NCBI GenBank assembly: GCA_964511665.1
Contig: CAZEHA010000009.1
Coordinates: 1 to 64,000, forward strand
Reading direction: 5' to 3'
Length of the DNA stretch: 64,000 nucleotides
DNA from: JAGOEF01 sp964511665
GTDB lineage: Bacteria; Bacteroidota; Bacteroidia; Bacteroidales; ML635J-15
Shown piece by piece: positions 39,014 to 47,377 of this stretch; positions within the stretch are counted from its first letter, which is position 1; each line of letters starts with the position of its first letter. The position numbers were made by a program, and so were the translations under genes. The notes under the pieces were generated by a model. That model was not told where the DNA came from. It worked only from the letters and a program-made list of their open reading frames with translations, and did no database searches.

Positions 39014-40063
39014 TCAATGGGTTTTCAGTTTTACTGCATCGCCATGCCTCAGTCGGTTTTTACCCTGAGTAACCACCGTATCGCCGGCTTCTATTCCACT
39101 TACCACTATCGCGTTATCTATGGTTTTTATGCGTTGTATTTTGCGACGGCTAACAATACCATTTTCAACCGTATATACAAAATCGTCGGGTGTGCCCGGC
39201 TGGCGGTAAATGGCATCAACAGGCACAAATACACCCTGCATCTCGTTTTTGGTAAGAACCACACGGGCAAACATCCCCGGTTTTATTTTTCCGCCGCTGT
39301 TGTTCACTTCAATTTCAACGGTGGCTGTGCGTGTGAGTGTCGATAGTATGGGTTTTATATAGCTTACCCTGCCTGTGTATTCGGTGTTCTCGGCACCGGC
39401 CATAATTTTTACCGATTGGTTTTTTGCAATATGCCCCAAATCGTTTTCGTTCACCTCAATTTTTACCACCAGAGGGTTCAGCTGCATCAGGCGTAAAATG
39501 CCCGAAGTGTTGCTGTATCCGGGTTCCAGATTGATATTGAAAAAATAGTTTTCGCCTTCCTCCACGAGATATTCTACAATTACCCCATCGAAAGGGGCTG
39601 TTACCGAAGTGTTTTTTTTCAGCATTTGTGTTTTTACTTCCGATGCTTCGAGTTTTGCTTTCAAATGGTCGTATTCCAGCTCGCTGATGCTTCCTTTTTC
39701 GCGAAGGCGGCTTACTCTTTCAAAGTCTTTTTTTATGGCTTCGTACTCAATAAGCGCTTGAGTAAGCAGCTCGGCCGACAATTCAACCAACAGTGTTCCG
39801 GCAGTAACATAACTACCTTCGGCATAATGAAACTTTTCTATTTTTCCGGGCATCGAAGCTCCAAGATTGGCTTCTTTGTTGGCAAAAAAAGTACCCGAGT
39901 ATGCAGCATCTTCGGTGTAGCTGCGTTCGGTGGCAATGGCAAAATTTACCACGGGTGTGGTTGCGCTGTTGTTGCTCTTTTCGTTTGAATTTTTGCACGA
40001 ACCAAGGCACAACAAAAGCACTGTAAGGCTTGTGAGACATGTATGTGTTAGTGGTATTTTCAT
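39014..40063 (-). CDS. RND efflux periplasmic adaptor lipoprotein (MFP/HlyD family)
   Basis: 349 residues. Lipobox LLLCLGSC near 22 anchors it to the inner membrane. It has the split lipoyl/barrel-sandwich layout (ANLGASMPGKIEKFHYAEGSYV near 66 and VTAPFDGVIVEYLVEEGENYF near 150-170), with a helical hairpin between them, then a beta-barrel and membrane-proximal domain (KPGMFARVVL; VFVPVDAIYRQPG). It should bridge the RND pump and the TolC-like channel encoded on either side. 19-base gap after the TolC gene. Confidence 0.92.
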   Translation of the reverse strand: MKIPLTHTCLTSLTVLLLCLGSCKNSNEKSNNSATTPVVNFAIATERSYTEDAAYSGTFFANKEANLGASMPGKIEKFHYAEGSYVTAGTLLVELSAELLTQALIEYEAIKKDFERVSRLREKGSISELEYDHLKAKLEASEVKTQMLKKNTSVTAPFDGVIVEYLVEEGENYFFNINLEPGYSNTSGILRLMQLNPLVVKIEVNENDLGHIAKNQSVKIMAGAENTEYTGRVSYIKPILSTLTRTATVEIEVNNSGGKIKPGMFARVVLTKNEMQGVFVPVDAIYRQPGTPDDFVYTVENGIVSRRKIQRIKTIDNAIVVSGIEAGDTVVTQGKNRLRHGDAVKLKTH

Positions 40064-40082
40064 GCTAAAGTGCTTTATAGTA

Positions 40083-41573
40083 TTATTGTTTGGTTACGAG
40101 GGTTCCTGTTTTTTTCCGATAGTTCACTTCCTGCATTTTTAGGTCGGTTTTTGCTGCAATAAGTTCGGTGCAGGCTTTTTGCCACAACACTTGTGCTTCA
40201 ATGAGGTCGCCCGATTTTATAATGCCTTCCATCCATGCATCGTGCGCCATACGAAGATTTTCGGCAGCATGTTTCACGGCTTGTTTACACAGATTGTATC
40301 GGGTAAGGCTTTCGCTGAACATAAACCAGGCTTGCTCCAGCTCGAGGCGTATCAGTTCTTCGGCTTCGGCACGCATCAGCAGCGATATTTCGTTCATTTT
40401 TTGAGTAGCCCTAAGGGTGTGAATACGGTCGCCCCAATGAAACAATGGTATTTGCAGGGTAATGCCTGCCGACCAGTCGCTACCGAATTCTTTACGGAAT
40501 CCGTTGTATGGGTTGGGATTGAAAAACAGGTAATTGGCCGATGCTGTGATGTTGGGTAAAAAGCGAGAACGTGCCATATTGTTTTGCGCCTCGGTGAGCA
40601 AACGGGTTTGTTCCAGAATTTTAAGCTCTTCGCGATTATTTAGAGCCATTTCGTAACCGCCGGCCTGATTGGGTAACAACGGAATGTCGGATACATCGGC
40701 ATCAAGATGAACCGCTGTTTCGGCCGGCAAGCCAATTATTTGCATCAACGCCATGCACGCCAGCTTATATCCGTTGTCGGCCTTCAGGCAATCGAGTTCG
40801 GCTTCGTTCAGTTTTACACGGGCTTTGAGCACATCGCTATAGGTGATAATTCCCTCGGCATAATAATTTTCTACATCTTCAACCAAATGAACCAGCAGGT
40901 CGCGATAGGCATAGGCCAGGTTTTTCTTTTCCTGTACATCAACGCAGCGCCAATAGGCCTCTTCGGTTTTATAAACCACTTCGGCAATGTCGATGTCTTG
41001 CTTCAGTTTCATTATTTCTTCGCCTGCCCTGGCTACCTTTGCCATATTTCTGATTTTACCGCCAAGGTATATGGGTTGCACAAACGAAGGTCCGAAAACT
41101 ACATTGTGATGATTCCCAAACTTAAGCTGCTCCGATGGCAGATAGCTGTAGAGAAGAAATGCCGGATTGCCCTGATTGTCGTAAAATATTTCACCCGTTA
41201 GCGGATTGGCAACTATGCCGTTGAGCAAGGGGTTTTCGAGAATATCGGTACGCAGGGTGCCTGTTTGTTCGTCGATGGCCCAAAACGGAACTACCGGCAA
41301 AAACATGTCGCGGTCGAATAAACCAATTTGTCGGTTTGTGTACTGATACTGCCCCGCCAAAGCCAATTCGCCGTAGTAGCGCGTGTTTACCGATTTGCGG
41401 ATGTCGCCGGCAAGTCCGGTTTTTAATGCGGCAATTTTTATTCGGTAACTGTTGTGCAGCGCCAGCTGACGACAAGTGCCTGCATCGAGTTGCAAAGTGT
41501 CAGTTTGCGCATGGCTTATCGGGCTTAGCAATGCAAAAAATACGGCAGCTATTATGTTTTTGCACAGTTTCAT
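40083..41573 (-). CDS. TolC-family outer-membrane efflux channel
   Basis: 496 residues with a signal peptide (KNIIAAVFFALLSPISHAQ) and two OEP repeats: LALHNSYRIKIAALK near 33 starts the first, and MALNNREELKILEQTRLLTEAQNNMARSRFLPNITA near 305-340 is the highly typical start of the second. The long helices form the periplasmic tunnel and the short strands the outer-membrane barrel. It overlaps the TetR gene by four bases (ATGA), so regulator and channel are translationally coupled. Confidence 0.92.
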   Translation of the reverse strand: MKLCKNIIAAVFFALLSPISHAQTDTLQLDAGTCRQLALHNSYRIKIAALKTGLAGDIRKSVNTRYYGELALAGQYQYTNRQIGLFDRDMFLPVVPFWAIDEQTGTLRTDILENPLLNGIVANPLTGEIFYDNQGNPAFLLYSYLPSEQLKFGNHHNVVFGPSFVQPIYLGGKIRNMAKVARAGEEIMKLKQDIDIAEVVYKTEEAYWRCVDVQEKKNLAYAYRDLLVHLVEDVENYYAEGIITYSDVLKARVKLNEAELDCLKADNGYKLACMALMQIIGLPAETAVHLDADVSDIPLLPNQAGGYEMALNNREELKILEQTRLLTEAQNNMARSRFLPNITASANYLFFNPNPYNGFRKEFGSDWSAGITLQIPLFHWGDRIHTLRATQKMNEISLLMRAEAEELIRLELEQAWFMFSESLTRYNLCKQAVKHAAENLRMAHDAWMEGIIKSGDLIEAQVLWQKACTELIAAKTDLKMQEVNYRKKTGTLVTKQ

Positions 41574-42157
41574 GCCGTACGCTTCACCATTCCGTAAAAT
41601 AAAATATCGATTATGGTGTTCAGGTCCTGCTCAAACAACTCTTTTTCGTACGATATCAGTAGCGGAATTTCAACAGCCTTTATGGTCATGTGAAAAGTGC
41701 GCGCAACAGCCTCCGGGTTTTCAACCTGAAAAACACCGCTTTCGTTTCCCTGCTTCAGTACGCGGGTAATAAAATCCAGTTCCAGCTTGTCGTAACGCTC
41801 TCGGGCCTGCTGCACAAAATCGAGATGATTCAGAAAATCGTTGCGCAATGCCTGATACAGATTGCCGAGTTTCATAATTTCGACAAACCGCACCTGTATA
41901 TAATTTCGTATCTTATCGAGAAACTCAACCGGTTGGTTGTAGGCTTCTATCAACTTTTTGTGCAGCAATGCGGCTTCGTACTCTACCACCGCCTGAAACA
42001 CTTCTTCTTTACTGGTAAAGTAGTAGTAAAGCGAGCTTTTTCCCTTACGTGCCTCCATGGCAATTTCGTTCATGGTGGTTTTTTCGAAACCGAAACGGGC
42101 AAATATCTGCCGTGCGGCTTTCACCAAATTGTCTCTTACTTTGTCGTGTTTATTCAT
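41570..42157 (-). CDS. TetR/AcrR-family regulator of the efflux operon
   Basis: 195 residues when started at ATG 42157; an upstream extension to 42355 would add non-homologous residues and is rejected. The N-terminal helix-turn-helix is clear: VKAARQIFARFGFEKTTMNEIAMEARKGKSSLYYYFTSKEEVF. The C-terminal ligand-binding domain is helical and variable. As first gene of TetR-TolC-MFP-RND-PII-like, it probably represses its own operon. TTCGACC occurs at 42162-42168 and 42219-42225, flanking the promoter, and may be part of its operator. Confidence 0.9.
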   Translation of the reverse strand: MNKHDKVRDNLVKAARQIFARFGFEKTTMNEIAMEARKGKSSLYYYFTSKEEVFQAVVEYEAALLHKKLIEAYNQPVEFLDKIRNYIQVRFVEIMKLGNLYQALRNDFLNHLDFVQQARERYDKLELDFITRVLKQGNESGVFQVENPEAVARTFHMTIKAVEIPLLISYEKELFEQDLNTIIDILFYGMVKRTA

Positions 42158-42184
42158 GCTTTTCGACCCAACTGGTTTAAAAGT

Positions 42185-42192
42185 CAAAAATA
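42185..42192 (-). promoter_or_regulatory. -7 promoter element of the efflux operon
   Basis: TATTTTTG on the minus strand fits TAnnTTTG and lies 28 bases upstream of the TetR start. The flanking TTCGACC repeats are candidate operator half-sites. Confidence 0.4.
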
Positions 42193-42311
42193 CAACAAAT
42201 TTTAATATAATCAGAAAATTCGACCAAAAATGTTCAAAAAGTCGAAAACCAATGCTGCGAGCTTTTATCGAAAAGATGTAAACAGATGCGATAAAATTCC
42301 GATTGAAAGTG

Positions 42312-42319
42312 TACTTTTG
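42312..42319 (+). promoter_or_regulatory. -7 promoter element of mutS
   Basis: TACTTTTG on the plus strand fits TAnnTTTG and lies 20 bases before the ATG at 42340. Confidence 0.4.
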
Positions 42320-42339
42320 GAGTGATATTACAGGAGCCG

Positions 42340-44955
42340 ATGAGTGCAGCGCCAAAAAAAGACGAAACCCCCTTGATGAAGCAGTATTACAGCATCAAGG
42401 CAAAACATCCCGATGCCATTTTACTGTTCAGGGTTGGCGATTTCTATGAAACATTCGAAGAAGATGCTGTGCGCACGGCAGGCATTTTGGGTATTACCCT
42501 TACCAAGCGTGCCAATGGAGCTGCCTCGTTTGTCGATTTGGCCGGCTTTCCGTATCATGCCCTCGACACCTACCTGCCTCGTTTGGTTAGGGCGGGTATG
42601 CGTGTAGCCATTTGCGAGCAACTCGAAGACCCAAAGCAGACAAAAACCATTGTGAAACGCGGCATTACCGAGTTGGTAACTCCCGGTGTGGCTCTTAACG
42701 ACCAGATACTGGAGCATAACGAAAACAACTTTTTGGCCAGTGTTTTTATTGACAAGCTGCAACTGGGAATTTCGTTTCTCGACATTTCGACCGGTGAATT
42801 TTTATTGTCGGAAGGCGATGCCGAATACATCGAAAAGCTGCTGCAAAGTTTTAAGCCCAAAGAGGTGTTGTATGAACGTGGGCAAAAAGAGAATTTTTTG
42901 GGTTTATTTGGCCCGCGCTTCAATGTTTTTCCGCTCGACGAATGGGTGTTTACACTCGAAAATGCCAACGAGCGTTTGCTGAATCACTTCAGGGTAAAAA
43001 ATCTGAAAGGTTTTGGCGTGCACGAAATGCAGCACGGTATAGTGGCGGCCGGTGCCATTCTGAATTATCTGCAAATAACCGAGCATCGCAACATTGGGCA
43101 TATCAACAGTTTGTCGCGTATCGACAGAAACATGTATGTGTGGCTCGATAAATTTACGGTGCGCAATCTCGAGTTAATCGGCAGCATGAACGAAGGCGGC
43201 AAGTCGCTGCTCGATATTCTCGACCGCACTTCGAGTGCTATGGGGGGGCGCCTGATGCGTCGCTGGTTGGGTTTGCCGCTGCTCAACCGCCGTCAGATTG
43301 AAGAGCGCCACGAGGCCGTCGGCTTTTTTATGCAACAACGCGATGATGCCGAGAAGCTGAAAGCCGAAATTTCGGGTATTGGCGACCTCGAACGCCTGAT
43401 TTCGAAAGTGGCAGCGCTTAGGGTGTCGCCGCGCGAAATGGTGCAGTTGCGCCTGTCGCTTAAGGCTGTGGCCGAGATTAAATTGCTGGCATCGCATTGC
43501 GAAAACAGCGTATTGCAGCGTATTGCCGACCAGCTGAACCCCTGCACCGAAATTTATAAACGCCTCGAACGCGAACTCCTCGACGACGCACCCCATATTA
43601 TATCGAAGGGGAAAGTTATTGCAGCGGGTGTTTCCGATGAACTCGACGAGTTGCGAAATATTACCACTTCCGGAAAAGACTATTTGCTGCAAATGCAGCA
43701 ACGCGAAATAGAAAACACGGGTATATCGTCGCTGCGAATAGGTTTCAACAATGTGTTCGGATATTATTTCGAAGTGCGCAACACTCACAAAGACAAGGTT
43801 CCCGAGGCATGGGTACGCAAGCAAACCCTCGTAAGCGCCGAGCGATATATTACCGAAGAGCTTAAAGAGTATGAAACCAAAATACTGGGTGCCGAAGAAA
43901 AAATTCTGGAAATAGAAACTCGTTTGTTCAACGACATTGTGCTGAATACCGGCGAATATGTGAGCATTGTTCAACTGAATGCAGGTCTTGTAGCCCGCAT
44001 CGATTGTCTTCTTTCGTTTGCTGCAGTGGCATTGCAAAATCGCTACTGTTGCCCGGCAATGAACGACTCGCTGATTATCGACATCAGGCAGGGGCGGCAT
44101 CCCGTTATCGAAAAATTATTGCCCGATGGCGAGGTGTATATCAGCAACGACGTGTATCTTGACCCTGCCGACCAGCAAATAATGATGATTACCGGTCCCA
44201 ATATGTCGGGTAAATCGGCATTGCTGCGGCAAACAGCCCTGATTTGTTTGATGGCTCAGGCAGGAAGTTATGTTCCGGCCCACTCGGCCACACTGGGCAT
44301 AGTCGATAAGGTATTTACCCGCGTGGGTGCCTCCGATAATATTTCGATGGGTGAATCAACCTTTATGGTCGAAATGAACGAAGCGGCCAGCATTCTGAAT
44401 AATCTTTCGGAACGAAGTTTAGTGCTGCTCGACGAAATTGGCCGTGGCACCAGTACCTACGATGGTGTTAGCATTGCCTGGGCTATTGCCGAATTTTTAC
44501 ACGAAAACACCAAAGCCCACGCCAAAACGCTGTTTGCCACACACTATCACGAGCTGAACGAAATGGAAAAAACATTCCGACGAATTCGCAACTATAATGT
44601 GTCGGTAAAAGAAGCCGGCAACAAGGTAATATTCATGCGCACCCTGAAGCCGGGTGGCAGTGCCCACAGTTTTGGTATTCACGTAGCCGAAATGGCCGGC
44701 ATGCCGCGCTCGGTGGTCGAAAGGGCATCGCAAATACTCACGCAGCTCGAGGGCAGTCGCGATCAAAGTCAACTAAGCAAGCCTACCGAAAAAATTGCCA
44801 AATCGCGCGAAGGTTATCAACTCAGCTTTTTTCAACTCGAAGATCCTGTGCTGAAACAAATACGCGACGAAATTAAAAACCTCGACATCAACGCCCTCAC
44901 ACCTTTAGAAGCCCTCAACAAACTCAACGAGATTAAAAAGTTGAGCGGGTTGTAG
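42340..44955 (+). CDS. mutS: DNA mismatch repair protein MutS
   Basis: About 871 residues. The mismatch-binding domain has the Phe-x-Glu motif (GDFYETFEEDA near residue 32), followed by connector, lever and clamp domains. The ABC-type ATPase holds Walker A TGPNMSGKSALLRQTALI near 617-634, the STFMVEMNEA signature, Walker B LVLLDEIGRGTSTYDG near 697 and THYHELNE. ATG 42340 is chosen over GTG 42322 because the family starts shortly before the PLMKQYYSIKAKHPD segment. Full-length and intact; divergent from the efflux operon. Confidence 0.96.
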   Translation: MSAAPKKDETPLMKQYYSIKAKHPDAILLFRVGDFYETFEEDAVRTAGILGITLTKRANGAASFVDLAGFPYHALDTYLPRLVRAGMRVAICEQLEDPKQTKTIVKRGITELVTPGVALNDQILEHNENNFLASVFIDKLQLGISFLDISTGEFLLSEGDAEYIEKLLQSFKPKEVLYERGQKENFLGLFGPRFNVFPLDEWVFTLENANERLLNHFRVKNLKGFGVHEMQHGIVAAGAILNYLQITEHRNIGHINSLSRIDRNMYVWLDKFTVRNLELIGSMNEGGKSLLDILDRTSSAMGGRLMRRWLGLPLLNRRQIEERHEAVGFFMQQRDDAEKLKAEISGIGDLERLISKVAALRVSPREMVQLRLSLKAVAEIKLLASHCENSVLQRIADQLNPCTEIYKRLERELLDDAPHIISKGKVIAAGVSDELDELRNITTSGKDYLLQMQQREIENTGISSLRIGFNNVFGYYFEVRNTHKDKVPEAWVRKQTLVSAERYITEELKEYETKILGAEEKILEIETRLFNDIVLNTGEYVSIVQLNAGLVARIDCLLSFAAVALQNRYCCPAMNDSLIIDIRQGRHPVIEKLLPDGEVYISNDVYLDPADQQIMMITGPNMSGKSALLRQTALICLMAQAGSYVPAHSATLGIVDKVFTRVGASDNISMGESTFMVEMNEAASILNNLSERSLVLLDEIGRGTSTYDGVSIAWAIAEFLHENTKAHAKTLFATHYHELNEMEKTFRRIRNYNVSVKEAGNKVIFMRTLKPGGSAHSFGIHVAEMAGMPRSVVERASQILTQLEGSRDQSQLSKPTEKIAKSREGYQLSFFQLEDPVLKQIRDEIKNLDINALTPLEALNKLNEIKKLSGL

Positions 44956-44967
44956 CAAATCCCCCCA

Positions 44968-45693
44968 TCACTCCACTACCACCTTCCCCGTACACAGCTT
45001 CCCCCCAACCCAAACATTCAGCACATACACCCCGGCAGGCAGTCCTACAACATTCAGTTTCACCTGCGAACCCGTTGTCGTCTCGCTGCATTCCCGCGCT
45101 ACATCAACCCACTGGCAACCCGTGGCATCAAACAATTCAATTCTCGCAGTGCTACCCTTCACCGGCAGGCTTACAGTTACCACATCCCTTGCCGGGTTCG
45201 GGTAAACCACTGCCTGCATGGCCTTTATCGTTTGCGTGCTATACCCATTATAGCAATCAGGGTTGCAGTCCTCCTCAAGGCAGCCGCATGCATCCACCTT
45301 CACCGCCAGTCCTTTTTGCACTCCCGACGGAAACATACTGCTCGGGGGGCTGTAATACTCCCCACCTATAATAAACCCACCGTCGGGCGTAGGAGTTATG
45401 CTATAAAATTTCGTCCAGGGCGTATTCACAGTATTTTCGGGAAAACACACATAATCTCTGTACCACTCCACCTCGCCCTGCGGGTTTATTTTAAGTATAA
45501 ATCCGGGTTGCGTGTAATATGCCGCCTCGCCTGTAAGGTAAATATTTCCTGCGCTATCCTGGTAATAATCGTTTACAAAAAAATATTTGTTTGGTAGCTC
45601 GCTTATATATAATCGCAAAAACCAAATGTGCAAATAGTTCATCGGTAAACCCCGACTAAAATCGTTAACAACGTACACGATGATTAGGCACAT
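44968..45693 (-). pseudogene. C-terminal fragment of a T9SS secreted protein at the phage boundary
   Basis: 241 codons at most, with no signal peptide. The readable part (DYYQDSAGNIYLTG, ITPTPDGGFIIGGEY) is the delta-60/propeller type repeat common in T9SS cargo. A Cys-rich linker (CGCLEEDCNPDCYNG) and a type A sorting domain (VVYPNPARDVVTVSLP to LPAGVYVLNVWVGGKLCTGKVVV) follow. Cargo proteins of this kind need an N-terminal signal peptide and more repeats, so the 5' part is missing. The fragment ends about 25 bases from the inferred phage end, which suggests the prophage inserted in this gene. Convergent with mutS, 12 bases apart. Confidence 0.7.
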
Positions 45694-45729
45694 TTTCGCA
45701 ATAATACAAAAAAAACAAATGTATAAAAA

Positions 45730-46380
45730 CTACCTTGTCAAAAAACTATCATAGCTCGAGAATTCATCAACCTGCTTTATAGCTCTTTTAAAACCCCTTT
45801 CAAGATCAATTAATGCGCGGTCGAGAGTTCGGAGCATCGCCGGTATCATGTGACGGTAATAGAACTCTTTGGGCGTAAGGCCGTAGTCTATCTTAACAAT
45901 CTCCTGCTGGCATATATCGCCTCCGTCGAGCTTATCGTTAGCCCAAAACCATGTGGCTGCCGTAACTGGCTCGTGCCGCTCGGCCATAAGCCTGGCCATG
46001 CCCGCCCGGAACTTCTCGCCGTTGCTAAGTACGTTGAAAGGCCTGAGCCATGCCGGCACGTCACCAAGGCCAACGGAGGCCAAAGCGCCGGTTACATCAT
46101 TGAAGGAGCCATCCGGAGCTATTGCGTCAACAATTGGCACATCTGTCGGCCACCCCGCATATAAGTCGTGTATGCCTTCCTGAAATATAGCCGACCCAAG
46201 CGATGTTTTACCGCTGCCCGACGGGCCAACAATAAGCCCTATCTTCCAGCTTTCGCCCTCTATTGGTAAGTCGGCAACATGGCTCCATCCGGAACCCGAT
46301 TCGGCGTTAAAGAGGCTCTTAACGCGTGCTGCCCGGTAGCTGTGATAATCGTTGCACCGGTGATTAACGTGTATCATCAT
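45730..46380 (-). CDS. Chimeric protein: ABC-ATPase N-terminal part joined to a formyltransferase-like C-terminal part
   Basis: 216 residues. Residues 10-133 match the start of a stand-alone ABC ATPase (COG2401-like): YRAARVKSLFN, WKIGLIVGPSGSGKTSLG (Walker A at 52-60) and an ABC signature VLSNGEKFRAGMARL at 117-131. Walker B, which should follow the signature directly, is missing. Instead residues 137-200 (TAATWFWANDKLDGGDI, then GLTPKEFYYRHMIPAM) resemble the end of a Fmt-type formyltransferase, including the LDxGD Asp. Mom-like DNA modification genes occupy this place in Mu. It may be a real fusion, a deletion or an assembly join. Start overlaps the small gene at 46377. Confidence 0.6.
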   Translation of the reverse strand: MMIHVNHRCNDYHSYRAARVKSLFNAESGSGWSHVADLPIEGESWKIGLIVGPSGSGKTSLGSAIFQEGIHDLYAGWPTDVPIVDAIAPDGSFNDVTGALASVGLGDVPAWLRPFNVLSNGEKFRAGMARLMAERHEPVTAATWFWANDKLDGGDICQQEIVKIDYGLTPKEFYYRHMIPAMLRTLDRALIDLERGFKRAIKQVDEFSSYDSFLTR

Positions 46381-46499
46381 ACCACTACGACTTTAAGCGT
46401 TAAACCCATAGCGTTAAGCTTCTCGTATAGCTCGCGCTGTTCCTGCTCACTGTGGCATATTACTACTATGCCGTACTGTTGTTTGTAACTGTATCCCAT
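46377..46499 (-). CDS. Small phage protein, 40 residues, unknown function
   Basis: The frame MGYSYKQQYGIVVICHSEQ to LTLKVVVV is a compact beta-alpha-beta unit (VVVICHSEQEQRELYEKLNAMG then a strand). Its stop overlaps the start of the ATPase-chimera gene by three bases (ATGATGA arrangement), which indicates translational coupling. Small proteins of this shape are common beside DNA-modification or ParB-like genes in Bacteroidota phages, from memory; function not known. Confidence 0.6.
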   Translation of the reverse strand: MGYSYKQQYGIVVICHSEQEQRELYEKLNAMGLTLKVVVV

Positions 46500-46507
46500 T
46501 TTTTATT

Positions 46508-46515
46508 TATATTTG
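46508..46515 (+). promoter_or_regulatory. Plus-strand promoter facing the stem-loop region
   Basis: TATATTTG (exact TAnnTTTG) with TTG at 46483-46485, spacer 22 bases. It points opposite to the surrounding tail genes and would start RNA near 46521, at the outer arm of the stem-loop. Confidence 0.4.
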
Positions 46516-46517
46516 TA

Positions 46518-46614
46518 CTCTCTCACAATAATAAAGGTGCACAACCGCCTGTTACAAAGACATTAGTCCCTGTCGTGGTGGTTGTGCACCTTTACGTGCC
46601 AATGAGGGTGAGAG
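46518..46614 (+). ncRNA. Candidate structured RNA or regulatory stem-loop beside the tail fibre gene
   Basis: An intergenic stretch between the fibre gene and the 40-residue gene holds a long inverted repeat: TAAAGGTGCACAACC (46532-46546) with GGTTGTGCACCTTTA (46580-46594), 15 perfect pairs. It extends inward by a G-T wobble and two C-G pairs, with a 27-base loop. An outer pair CTCTCAC (46520-46526) with GTGAGAG (46608-46614) encloses it. A plus-strand promoter-like sequence lies just before it. No open frame explains it. It could equally act as a terminator or attenuator on the minus-strand transcript, though no long T-run follows the stem on that strand. Confidence 0.45.
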
Positions 46615-46636
46615 CTCAGAGGCGCGAGGCGGGGAT

Positions 46637-47377
46637 TTATTTAAACATCGCGACCCCGTCTAATACGATATAGTCATCAGTAGCCGCGGCCTCTATGTTA
46701 CCATTTGGGTAAATAGCATAGTCGAACCCGCCGAAGCTACTACCATCGGCGTGCAAATAAGCAAGCCCAGGCCTAGCCGCCACAGGTAGCGTGCATATTA
46801 CCGCCGGCGCTCCGACCTCAGGAACGAGGTGGCCGCGCAGATATACAATACCAGATTTAACCCGGTACTTCGGCGCGAACAAGCCGTTTGACTGCGACCA
46901 CCCGCTGGCCGGGGTAATAACATTCCATCCCGTGTCGGCGGTAGTTATTCCGGCAATAATATCCTCCAGGCGCGGCAATGCCGCTGGAATATTGCCGGGA
47001 GCACCTATGATGCCGAGCACAAGCGAAGCTGTCTCCTCCTGCCATGTTTGCACAGTTGTTTCTAGCCGCTTTGGCGTCTTAGCGCCGCCAGACAGGTCAA
47101 CGGACGAGACTTCCCATACAACCTCTGTGTCATAGTCGGCTGTGGGTACCGAGCCACCCGGCACCCTGTATATTTTGCCGGCAATTACAACCCATCCGGG
47201 CGCGTACGTCTCGGGGTCAGTATCACAGCCTGACAGAATGAATGAATCGTAATCGGTAAATGGCAGGTAAGGCTTAATTAATGCCTCTATTTGCTCATCA
47301 TAGGCCTCCTGAATAAACCGAATGTCATCAAGGTATAGCGGCAGCAGGCCGTTATAATTACTGTTAAACTTCTTCAT
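46637..47377 (-). CDS. Phage tail fibre-like protein
   Basis: 246 residues. The N-terminal ~100 residues (LPLYLDDIRFIQEAYDEQIEALIKPY; VVIAGKIYRVPGG) match the attachment part seen in Bacteroidota phage fibres. The C-terminus is a beta-rich receptor-type tip with VYLRGHLVPEVGAPAVICTLP and GFDYAIYPNGNIEAAATDDYIVLDGVAMF. It follows the baseplate genes with a 14-base overlap, the usual place for a fibre. No C-type-lectin domain was seen, so no diversity-generating element is suggested. Confidence 0.65.
   Translation of the reverse strand: MKKFNSNYNGLLPLYLDDIRFIQEAYDEQIEALIKPYLPFTDYDSFILSGCDTDPETYAPGWVVIAGKIYRVPGGSVPTADYDTEVVWEVSSVDLSGGAKTPKRLETTVQTWQEETASLVLGIIGAPGNIPAALPRLEDIIAGITTADTGWNVITPASGWSQSNGLFAPKYRVKSGIVYLRGHLVPEVGAPAVICTLPVAARPGLAYLHADGSSFGGFDYAIYPNGNIEAAATDDYIVLDGVAMFK

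Noticed and set aside
42158..42355. N-terminal extension of the TetR regulator
   Set aside because: The extra 66 residues are not TetR-like and run through the promoter; the helix-turn-helix begins shortly after ATG 42157.
46532..46594. Invertible DNA switch of the Mu G type
   Set aside because: The inverted arms are only 33 bases apart and enclose no coding sequence, and no invertase gene is seen; kept only as an open possibility.
46637..47377. Diversity-generating retroelement acting on the fibre gene
   Set aside because: A hairpin follows the fibre gene, but there is no reverse transcriptase, no second template copy and no C-type-lectin domain in view.
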